From Sulfurimonas sp. (GTDB taxonomy: Bacteria > Campylobacterota > Campylobacteria > Campylobacterales > Sulfurimonadaceae): DNA of 5,094 nucleotides. Every line of letters begins with the position of its first letter. The first letter of the stretch is position 1. The translations under genes and the position numbers were made by a program. The notes below the pieces were generated by a model, which was not told where the DNA came from, ran no database searches, and saw only the letters and a list, made by a program, of their open reading frames with translations. Where the stretch lies: NCBI GenBank assembly GCA_021157665.1, contig JAGGWE010000233.1:1-5094 (forward strand), written 5' to 3'. This document shows positions 1 through 5,094 of this stretch, piece by piece.

Positions 1-737
1 ATAAGTTTTGCAAAATATATAAGTCCATCAACTGAAAAATAAAAAACTATATTTGTATTACTAAACCTATTTTGCATACTCTCATAAAGTTCTTTTTCAT
101 CAGGTCCAAAAGTCATAACTACCTGATACTTATTTTGTTTTAACACTTCTCTTATTAAAATTTCATACTCATCAAGATTCCAGTTGACATCACTTGAACC
201 TCCAAAACCTACATGAAAACACACTACTTCTTTTTCTATATCATTATTTGTTTTAAATATATCATAAACTTTTTTAGAGTCCTCAAACTCTAAAAGAGGC
301 TTTTTATACTCTAAATCTATATCAGGAAACAACTCTTTTGTAAGCTCTAAGTTATACTCAAACTCTGCCATTTTTACTTGGCTTCGTCTTTGTTTAACTC
401 TGTGTGTATAAAAAATTTGTGCTATTTTTGTTGCTGGTGCAATTCTTTTTGGAATTCCAGCTAAAAATTGTGCTATTGCAACACGAGTGTTTGAGAAAAG
501 TGTTACCGAAGCATCTATTCTCTTATCTCTAATCTCTTTAACCAATTCCCACATGCCAAGATTATTATCAACTATAACCTCATCAATAAACTCACATGCC
601 AAGGCTAAAGCTTTATTCAAAGGAGCGACAAAGACTATTATTTTATTATCTGGATTATGCTTTTTAAGTACATATATAGCAGGTAGTGCAGTTATAAAGT
701 CACCTAGCTTATCATTTCTTACTACTAAAATATTCAT
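1..737 (-). CDS. Glycosyltransferase family 9 (heptosyltransferase-like) protein, C-terminus cut by window edge
   Basis: The reading frame starts at the ATG complementary to 735-737 and stays open for 245 codons to the left edge, so the gene continues outside. The N-terminus (VVRNDKLGDFITALPA, residues 5-20) is the GT9 first-strand/loop motif, with Asp13 at the position of the heptosyltransferase catalytic Asp. Residues 98-130 hold a basic stretch (RIAPATK, HRVKQRRSQ) followed by an E-F-E-Y-N-L segment, which I associate with GT9 enzymes. Residues 172-188 (VCFHVGFGGSSDVNWNL) begin the second Rossmann domain. The ADP-sugar motif seen in WaaF as NDSGPMH would lie beyond the edge. A Shine-Dalgarno AGGA (complement of 743-746) sits 5 nt before the ATG and supports this start. 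The probable role is cytoplasmic transfer of heptose or a related sugar to the LPS core. It is divergent from the 793-3650 operon and a distant paralogue of waaF. Family is confident; acceptor and sugar are unknown. Confidence 0.88.
   Translation of the reverse strand, partial: MNILVVRNDKLGDFITALPAIYVLKKHNPDNKIIVFVAPLNKALALACEFIDEVIVDNNLGMWELVKEIRDKRIDASVTLFSNTRVAIAQFLAGIPKRIAPATKIAQIFYTHRVKQRRSQVKMAEFEYNLELTKELFPDIDLEYKKPLLEFEDSKKVYDIFKTNNDIEKEVVCFHVGFGGSSDVNWNLDEYEILIREVLKQNKYQVVMTFGPDEKELYESMQNRFSNTNIVFYFSVDGLIYFAKL
546..560 (+). repeat. CACATGCC-type dispersed motif, copy 1
   Basis: TTCCCACATGCCAAG; it matches the first 15 positions of the consensus TTCCCACATGCCAAGCTT. It lies inside the partial GT9 gene, whose strand reads it as L-G-M-W-E (residues 60-64). 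It is an exact inverted copy of 1122-1136. Confidence 0.8.
592..603 (+). repeat. CACATGCC-type dispersed motif, copy 2
   Basis: The TCACATGCCAAG core is kept but the upstream CC is not. It lies inside the partial GT9 gene, 31 bp after copy 1 and in the same orientation. The coding strand reads it in a different frame from copy 1, as L-A-C-E (residues 46-49). Confidence 0.7.
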
Positions 738-792
738 ATAATTCCTAATGTTTAAAATCTTATTTTACATTAAATAGGATATAATTCGCCTT
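738..792. promoter_or_regulatory. Divergent intergenic promoter region
   Basis: These 55 bp separate two head-to-head genes, so both promoters should lie here or inside the neighbouring coding sequence. Plus strand: a perfect TATAAT at 780-785, preceded by G-A, ends 7 nt before the ATG at 793. Minus strand: TAAAAT (complement of 762-767) is a weaker -10 candidate, with AGGA (complement of 743-746) as ribosome site for the partial GT9 gene. I see no convincing -35 box; Campylobacterota sigma70 promoters commonly lack one and use AT-rich upstream DNA instead. The promoters are inferred, not shown. Confidence 0.55.
780..785 (+). promoter_or_regulatory. -10 box TATAAT for the 793-3650 operon
   Basis: This is an exact match to the sigma70 -10 consensus. 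Transcription would start about 6-8 nt downstream, around 791-793, on or next to the ATG of the TIM-barrel gene. The mRNA would then have no room for a ribosome site. The only AGGA (776-779) lies upstream of the box and 13 nt from the ATG. Confidence 0.5.
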
Positions 793-2082
793 ATGAAAAA
801 ACCTTTTGCATGGGATAACTATTCCGACCAACCAGCACTACTTAAAGATAAAGCATATAAAAAGAAAATGAGAAAAAAAGAGCTTTTCTCACTTATAAAA
901 ACTTATTTACTTGCTTTAATTATTTTACCTTTTTCACTTGTGATGATGCCTTTTATAAAAAGAAAAGAGATTAAATCTCATGAGTTTTTTTGTATGGGAG
1001 TTGATTTTGAAAGAGAACCAGAATTAACTTTAAAACTTTTAGATGAGTTAGAGATTAATAGAGTTTTAGTTCGTATTAAACTTTGGGAAATGGAATCACT
1101 TCCTGCACTTAAAGAATTTATCTTGGCATGTGGGAATAATGAAAATAAAAAAATTACTTTAAAAATCATGCAAGATAGAGAGCATGTAGAAGATTTGCAA
1201 CTGCTAAAAAAAGATTTAAAAACTATTTTTACAACACTAGATGGGCATGTGGATATGTATGAAATTGGTTCAACTATAAACAGAAGTAAGTGGGGCTTTT
1301 TTAGTGTAGATGAGTACAATAAATTTTATCAAACTGCTTACGATTTAAAACTCTCACACTTTCCACATGCCAAGCTTATTGGGAGTGGAGTTATTGATTT
1401 TGAGTACCACTTCACTGCTCATACACTATTTAACTTTTTTAAGTACAAATACGATGCTATCTCTTCACTTCTTTATGTTGATAGAAGGGGTGCTCCTGAA
1501 CATATGCAGATGGGATTTGCATTGTCTGATAAAATTGCATTACTTAGTACAATGGTTTGGCTTAGCAGAAAAACAGAGCATGAACTACATATTACAGAAA
1601 CAAATTATCCATTAAGTGGTACTGCTCCATATGCCCCTACAAGTGAGCATGAGTGTATAGATGAAGAGAGTTATGCAGACTTTATGCTTCGCTATCATCT
1701 TTTAGCTTTTGCTTCTCAACAGATTGATTCTTTATCTTGGCATCAGTTAATTGCTAGAGGATATGGGCTTATTGATAATATCGATGGCATAACTTATCGT
1801 CCAGCTTTTAAAACCTACAAATATATGACAAAAACTTTAAAAAATGCTCAATTTTTACGACTTGATATTAAAAGAGATTATTATATTTTACAATGTTTAG
1901 TTGATGAACAACTGATTCAAATACACTGGTCATTAAAACCTACAACTTTAAAAAATGAAGATTTTTTTAATGTCTATTCTCGTGATGGAGAACATATTAA
2001 TAATGAAACACTAGATATTGGCTCATCACCAATCTACATATATATAACCAAAGCAGTCCCAAAAAAAGTAAACTGTATATGA
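793..2082 (+). CDS. Membrane-anchored glycoside-hydrolase-like TIM-barrel protein
   Basis: This 429-residue protein has a Lys-rich N-terminus (18-36), one hydrophobic segment (about 37-55, ending before KRK 56-58) and a soluble domain that reads like a (beta/alpha)8 clan GH-A fold. The first strand is CMGVDF (67-72). A YEIGSTINRSKWG segment (156-168) sits where GH-A enzymes have E-I-x-N-E-P-N. ITETNYPL (267-274) resembles the strand-7 nucleophile region, with Glu269 as candidate nucleophile. It is followed by TSEHECIDEESYADFMLRYH and the W-H-Q-L-I-A-R-G-Y-G-L-I-D block (316-328). The usual acid/base Glu appears replaced by Thr161, so it may be a binding protein or use another residue. There is no cleavable signal; the hydrophobic segment is probably a membrane anchor, with the side of the membrane unclear. 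It is the first gene of the operon. An LPS-core role is inferred from its neighbours; the substrate is unknown. Met26 is an alternative start, less likely because it lies just before the hydrophobic segment and has no better ribosome site. Confidence 0.8.
   Translation: MKKPFAWDNYSDQPALLKDKAYKKKMRKKELFSLIKTYLLALIILPFSLVMMPFIKRKEIKSHEFFCMGVDFEREPELTLKLLDELEINRVLVRIKLWEMESLPALKEFILACGNNENKKITLKIMQDREHVEDLQLLKKDLKTIFTTLDGHVDMYEIGSTINRSKWGFFSVDEYNKFYQTAYDLKLSHFPHAKLIGSGVIDFEYHFTAHTLFNFFKYKYDAISSLLYVDRRGAPEHMQMGFALSDKIALLSTMVWLSRKTEHELHITETNYPLSGTAPYAPTSEHECIDEESYADFMLRYHLLAFASQQIDSLSWHQLIARGYGLIDNIDGITYRPAFKTYKYMTKTLKNAQFLRLDIKRDYYILQCLVDEQLIQIHWSLKPTTLKNEDFFNVYSRDGEHINNETLDIGSSPIYIYITKAVPKKVNCI
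1122..1136 (-). repeat. CACATGCC-type dispersed motif, copy 3
   Basis: CTTGGCATGTGGGAA on the plus strand, the exact reverse complement of copy 1 over 15 bp. It is inside the TIM-barrel gene and read as I-L-A-C-G-N. Confidence 0.8.
1244..1252 (-). repeat. CACATGCC-type dispersed motif, copy 4
   Basis: GGCATGTGG on the plus strand; the CCACATGCC core is intact but the following AAG is replaced by CAT. It is inside the TIM-barrel gene and read as G-H-V-D, a third frame for this strand of the motif. Confidence 0.65.
1362..1378 (+). repeat. CACATGCC-type dispersed motif, copy 5
   Basis: TCCACATGCCAAGCTTA, identical over 17 bp to 2759-2775. It is inside the TIM-barrel gene and read as P-H-A-K-L, that is, from the opposite motif strand to copies 1-4. 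Confidence 0.8.
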
Positions 2083-2093
2083 GGATTTAAGAG

Positions 2094-2675
2094 ATGGATA
2101 TTTTAGAACTTAAAGAGAAAGATTTTGTTGGAAAAGGTAGTGAAAGAGCCTGTTATACTCATCCCACTGATCATAATAAAGCAGTAAAAATTAGCTATGA
2201 GCAACATATTGGCAGATCAAAACAAACAACAGCTGAGATAAACTACTATAAAGAACTATTAAAAAAACAAGATATGAACTGGAAACATCTACCAAAATAT
2301 TATGGTGAAGTTAAAACAGATAAGGGTGATGGTTTTATTGTTGAACTCATCCGAGATTATGATGGTAATGTTTCTAAAAGCTTTGCATATTATATAAATA
2401 ATTTTGGTGTACAAAACTATACAAAAGAGTTAGAGGAATATAAAGATTTTTTTCTAAAACACTGTGTTATTTTTAACTATGGAATGATGCCAAAAAACAT
2501 ACTTTTAAGAAAAACTAGTGAAAATGAATCTCATTTAGTTTTAATAGATGGATTAGGAGATATAACATACTTCACTTTTCCAAATAAAATTCCATATTTT
2601 GCTAGACAAAAGATAAATAGAAGATGGGATAAATTTACAAAAAAATACTTAACTAAAAAGAGAGTACGAGAATAG
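2094..2675 (+). CDS. YrbL-family small kinase-fold protein
   Basis: This 193-residue protein resembles the YrbL (PhoP regulatory network) family, a minimal protein-kinase-like fold related in architecture to LPS kinases such as WaaP/KdkA. Visible motifs in order: a glycine-rich loop with the family's R-x-C-Y-x-H-P (GKGSERACYTHP, 13-24), an ATP-binding Lys in AVKI (Lys32), a probable helix-C Glu48, a hinge-like FIVELI (81-86), a catalytic-loop equivalent MMPKNILL (131-138, Asn135) and a metal-binding Asp152 in LIDGLGD (the DFG position). The catalytic-loop Asp appears to be Gly130. An AGGA at 2082-2085, 8 nt before the ATG and overlapping the upstream stop, supports the start. It follows the TIM-barrel gene by 11 bp and abuts waaF directly, so it is co-transcribed with core-assembly genes. 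A role phosphorylating a core sugar is inferred; a regulatory or inactive pseudokinase role is the alternative. Confidence 0.78.
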   Translation: MDILELKEKDFVGKGSERACYTHPTDHNKAVKISYEQHIGRSKQTTAEINYYKELLKKQDMNWKHLPKYYGEVKTDKGDGFIVELIRDYDGNVSKSFAYYINNFGVQNYTKELEEYKDFFLKHCVIFNYGMMPKNILLRKTSENESHLVLIDGLGDITYFTFPNKIPYFARQKINRRWDKFTKKYLTKKRVRE

Positions 2676-3650
2676 ATGAAAATCTTAATAATCCTTCCAA
2701 ACTGGTTAGGAGATGCCATCATGGCAACTCCAGCGATAGAGTTACTTTGTAAATACCATCCACATGCCAAGCTTACTTTTGTTGGAAGTTTCGTAAGTAT
2801 TGAAGCTTTAAAACATCATCCACAATGTGAAAGAGCTATTGTTGATGAGACAAAAAAAGCCTCAAATAGATTTTTAGCAACTTATAAACTTGCTCGTGAT
2901 TTAGGTGAATTTCACTTAGCCGTTACTTTCAGAAACCAGATTCATTCATCATTACTTCTTAGATTTACAGGAACGGTAGTATGTTTAGCAAAACAATCAT
3001 GGCACTCTATGTTTTTACTATCACACACTCCAAAAATAAAATCTAATAAACATTTAGCACTTCAGTATGCTGAGTTAGCAATGATAAATGTAGATGAATA
3101 TAAAGATGACATATCTACTCTAAAACTATATATAAAACCTCAAGAGTTTAAAAAACCAACTCTTGGCATAAATGCAGGGGCAACTTACGGAAGTGCTAAA
3201 CGATGGTACCCTGAAAGATTTGCAGAGGTTGGTGCAGAGTTTAGTGATAAATTTGACATCATAATCTTTGGTGGACCAAATGAAGTTGAGATGGCAAATG
3301 AGATTGAACAAAATCTAAAAGCTCGGCATGTGGGAAATTATATAAACTTAGCTGGAAAAACAAATATAGAGGAGTTATGTTCTAACATTGGGGGGTGTTC
3401 TTTATTTATAACAAACGACAGTGGACCTATGCATGTAGCTGCTGCTTATCAAGTTCCAACTGTTGCTATTTTTGGACCAACAAGACATAAAGAAACTTCA
3501 CAATGGATGAATAAAAAAAGTAAGACTGTAAGACATGATATGGATTGCTCACCTTGTATGAAAAGAGAGTGTCCTCTAAAGCATCATGAGTGTATGACAA
3601 GCATCACAGCCCTAGAAGTTATAGAGGCTGTAAAAGAGTTAGATATTTAG
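2676..3650 (+). CDS. waaF: ADP-heptose:LPS heptosyltransferase II
   Basis: WaaF transfers the second L-glycero-D-manno-heptose from ADP-heptose to the LPS inner core on the cytoplasmic face of the inner membrane. The 324-residue protein has two GT9 Rossmann domains. The N-terminus is ILPNWLGDAIMATPA (6-20), with Asp13 as the catalytic base position. The second domain has GINAGATYGSAKRWYPERF (164-182), the W-Y-P-E form typical of WaaF, then INLAGKTNIEEL (223-234), FITNDSGPMHVAAA (244-257, nucleotide-sugar site) and FGPTRHKETSQW (266-277). A C-terminal C-x2-C-x4-C-x6-C segment (Cys291, 294, 299, 306) is seen in many bacterial WaaF proteins but not in the E. coli one. The ATG follows the TAG stop of the YrbL-like gene with no gap and has only weak purine runs upstream, so translation is probably coupled. 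The 3' end overlaps the hldE stop. Identity as WaaF and not WaaC/WaaQ rests on these motifs and the hldE neighbour. Confidence 0.93.
   Translation: MKILIILPNWLGDAIMATPAIELLCKYHPHAKLTFVGSFVSIEALKHHPQCERAIVDETKKASNRFLATYKLARDLGEFHLAVTFRNQIHSSLLLRFTGTVVCLAKQSWHSMFLLSHTPKIKSNKHLALQYAELAMINVDEYKDDISTLKLYIKPQEFKKPTLGINAGATYGSAKRWYPERFAEVGAEFSDKFDIIIFGGPNEVEMANEIEQNLKARHVGNYINLAGKTNIEELCSNIGGCSLFITNDSGPMHVAAAYQVPTVAIFGPTRHKETSQWMNKKSKTVRHDMDCSPCMKRECPLKHHECMTSITALEVIEAVKELDI
2759..2775 (+). repeat. CACATGCC-type dispersed motif, copy 6
   Basis: TCCACATGCCAAGCTTA, identical over 17 bp to copy 5 but in waaF, an unrelated gene. It encodes P-H-A-K-L with the same codons. Confidence 0.8.
3319..3336 (-). 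repeat. CACATGCC-type dispersed motif, copy 7
   Basis: The reverse complement is TTCCCACATGCCGAGCTT, matching 17 of 18 positions of the consensus and joining the 5' half seen in copies 1/3 to the 3' half seen in copies 5/6. It is inside waaF and read as R-H-V-G-N. Confidence 0.8.
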
Positions 3651-5080
3651 CTAATTGTTCCTGCTTGTATCCTCTCTATCGTTTTTGTAGTGCTTTTTCC
3701 ATCTACAAACTCAACTAACTTTAACTCTCCAGAAAATTCAGTTCCAACAACAGTTTTCCCCTCATAATCTCCACCTTTTACTAAAACATCAGGTGCAAGC
3801 ATTTTAATAAGTTCATAAGGTGTATCATCAGTAAAAGGAACAACAAAATCAACTGCTTCTAATGCTGCTAAAAGATAAGCTCTATCTTCGGCAATGTTAA
3901 CAGGACGGGTTGGACCTTTAAGACGAGATACTGACTCATCAGAATTAAGTCCTACTATAAGAATATCTCCAAAACTTTTAGCAATTTGAAGATACTTCAC
4001 ATGCCCAACATGTAAAATATCAAAACATCCATTAGTAAAAACAACTTTTTTACCATTTTCTTTATATCTTTTCACAACTGCTTGTATATCTTCAAAACTT
4101 TTTATATGAGCATCAGATGTACTTTTATGTAAACTAGCTTCATAATCTTCAATCTCTTGCATTGTAACAGTAGCAGAACCAATTTTTCCAACAACAACAC
4201 CAGCTGCAAGATTTGCAAAAGCTGCAGTTTGGGCTATATTTTTTCCAGCACTCAAAGCAAAAGCTATAGAAGCTATTACAGTATCTCCTGCACCAGTCAC
4301 ATCAAAAACCTCTTTGGCAACTGTTGGAAAAACCTCTACTTTTTCATCAAAAGTAGCAATACCATCTTCAGATAAAGTAATAAGTGATAAACCTAAATCA
4401 CACTCTGTTTTTAGTTTCACCAATGCTTTTTTTAAAGTATCCTCATTATTAATCTCTATCCCCGTAGCTAAAATAGCCTCTTTTTTATTTGGCGTTAACA
4501 GATAAGAACCACGATATTTAGAAAAATCACTACCTTTAGGATCAACAAGAACTTTTATATTATGATTTTTAGCCAAAGAAATTACACCCTGACATAATTT
4601 TTCTCTTAAAATACCCTTGCCATAATCTGATAATATAATTGCATCATACTTTGAAATAGTTCCAATTAAAGAATCAAGTATATTACCAACAGACTCATCA
4701 CTTATATTTTCTTTAGTCTCTTTATCATATCGAATTACTTGTTGTGAACTAGCAATTACTCTACTTTTTTTAGATGTTTTTCGTTCGTTTTGAATAATAA
4801 TATTTTGAGAATCAACACCTATAGTATTTAACATTGATTTTAACTCTATACCATTCTCATCATCTCCAATAACACTACTCACACTAACTTCAGCACCTAG
4901 GGCAACAAGATTGTTTATAACATTACCTGCACCACCAAGAACAGTAGTCTCTTTTGCAATATCTACAACAGCAACAGGAGCCTCAGGGGAAATTCTCTCA
5001 CAACTACCCCAAAGATAATGATCTATCATTAAATCACCAACAACTAAAATCTTTGGTTTTAAATTTTTAAGAATTTTCAT
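3647..5080 (-). CDS. hldE: Bifunctional D-beta-D-heptose 7-phosphate kinase / heptose 1-phosphate adenylyltransferase
   Basis: HldE (formerly RfaE) carries out two cytosolic steps of ADP-heptose synthesis: kinase phosphorylation of D-heptose 7-phosphate at C1, and, after GmhB dephosphorylation, AMP transfer to heptose 1-phosphate. The 477-residue protein matches the family length. The N-terminal ribokinase/PfkB domain (about 10-315) shows VVGDLMIDHY (13-22), GGAGNV (49-54), ILSDYGKGIL (149-158) and DVTGAGD (260-266, catalytic Asp266). The C-terminal nucleotidyltransferase domain (about 343-477) shows FTNGCFDILHVGH (348-360, HxGH motif), GLNSDESVSRLKG (377-389), VKGGDY (434-439) and STTKTIERI (463-471). 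Both active sites look intact. The start codon has a purine-rich GAAGAAG upstream and overlaps a probable upstream stop, so it is likely translated within a heptose operon reading in from the right. It converges on waaF with a 4-nt tail overlap. Its ADP-heptose product precursor feeds WaaF. Confidence 0.96.
   Translation of the reverse strand: MKILKNLKPKILVVGDLMIDHYLWGSCERISPEAPVAVVDIAKETTVLGGAGNVINNLVALGAEVSVSSVIGDDENGIELKSMLNTIGVDSQNIIIQNERKTSKKSRVIASSQQVIRYDKETKENISDESVGNILDSLIGTISKYDAIILSDYGKGILREKLCQGVISLAKNHNIKVLVDPKGSDFSKYRGSYLLTPNKKEAILATGIEINNEDTLKKALVKLKTECDLGLSLITLSEDGIATFDEKVEVFPTVAKEVFDVTGAGDTVIASIAFALSAGKNIAQTAAFANLAAGVVVGKIGSATVTMQEIEDYEASLHKSTSDAHIKSFEDIQAVVKRYKENGKKVVFTNGCFDILHVGHVKYLQIAKSFGDILIVGLNSDESVSRLKGPTRPVNIAEDRAYLLAALEAVDFVVPFTDDTPYELIKMLAPDVLVKGGDYEGKTVVGTEFSGELKLVEFVDGKSTTKTIERIQAGTIS
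3998..4008 (+). repeat. CACATGCC-type dispersed motif, copy 8
   Basis: CACATGCCCAA; the 8-bp core is exact and the extension degenerate. It overlaps codons of the conserved HVGH active-site motif of HldE (V-G-H-V-K on the minus strand), so protein constraint could explain this copy alone. Confidence 0.45.
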
Positions 5081-5094
5081 TATTTAACTTCTTC
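5080..5094 (-). other. Possible 3' end of an upstream gene overlapping the hldE start
   Basis: On the minus strand the last 15 bases read GAA GAA GTT AAA TAA, giving a tail Glu-Glu-Val-Lys-stop. The final A of TAA is the first A of the hldE ATG. This TAATG overlap is typical of co-translated operon genes; hldD or gmhA would be the natural neighbour. Only four codons are visible, so it cannot be identified. The same GAAGAAG (complement of 5088-5094) is the best ribosome-site candidate for hldE, though 7 nt from the ATG and only partly SD-like. Confidence 0.4.

Noticed and set aside
487..741. Plus-strand open frame of 84 codons
   Set aside because: It lies wholly antisense to the partial GT9 gene, which has family motifs and a ribosome site; the plus-strand product resembles nothing.
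803..817. TTTTGCATGGGATAA as a further motif copy
   Set aside because: It needs a 1-bp gap and further mismatches to match TTGGCATGTGGGAA; too weak to count.
978..1319. Minus-strand open frame of 113 codons inside the TIM-barrel gene
   Set aside because: The product is a Ser/Lys-rich antisense translation with no recognisable motif; the plus-strand gene explains the DNA.
3600..3700. Intrinsic terminator between waaF and hldE
   Set aside because: Only the short AT-rich palindrome TTAGCTAA is visible, with no stable stem followed by a T-run on either strand.
546..4008. Reading the dispersed CACATGCC copies as a CRISPR array or IS ends
   Set aside because: Spacing ranges from about 30 to over 1,300 bp, orientation is mixed, and the copies sit inside intact genes with no spacers, transposase or target duplications.
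4157..4505. Plus-strand open frames antisense to hldE
   Set aside because: They overlap the well-supported kinase domain of HldE and have low-complexity products without motifs.

Overview
The window is AT-rich and holds part of a lipopolysaccharide (LPS) inner-core locus. It has five protein-coding genes, one cut off by the left edge. The low GC, the Lys/Ile/Phe-rich proteins, the TATAAT-type -10 box and the clustering of waaF, hldE and GT9 genes suggest a Campylobacterota (epsilonproteobacterial) Gram-negative of the Sulfurimonas/Sulfuricurvum kind. That placement is inferred from style and gene content; no marker gene is present.

Layout: (1) the minus strand from 737 to the left edge carries a GT9 (heptosyltransferase-like) glycosyltransferase without its C-terminal half. 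(2) A 55-bp divergent intergenic region (738-792) carries a TATAAT box almost touching the next gene. (3) A tight plus-strand operon, 793-3650, encodes a membrane-anchored glycoside-hydrolase-like TIM-barrel protein, a YrbL-type small kinase-fold protein and WaaF (heptosyltransferase II), with gaps of 11 and 0 bp. (4) The minus strand 5080-3647 carries full-length bifunctional HldE, convergent with waaF so that the two stop codons overlap. An upstream gene probably ends exactly at the hldE start.

How they work together: HldE supplies the kinase and adenylyltransferase steps towards ADP-heptose. WaaF, and perhaps the partial GT9 enzyme, transfer heptose or another sugar to the core. The YrbL-like protein may be a core-sugar kinase or a regulator, and the TIM-barrel protein probably acts on or binds a core/envelope glycan. 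These last two roles are inferred from context.

The most unusual signal is not a gene. A short word, CACATGCC (extended consensus TTCCCACATGCCAAGCTT), occurs eight times on either strand inside four of the five genes, in four different reading frames. This looks like a DNA-level signal, such as an uptake-type sequence or other genome-wide motif, and not a protein constraint.
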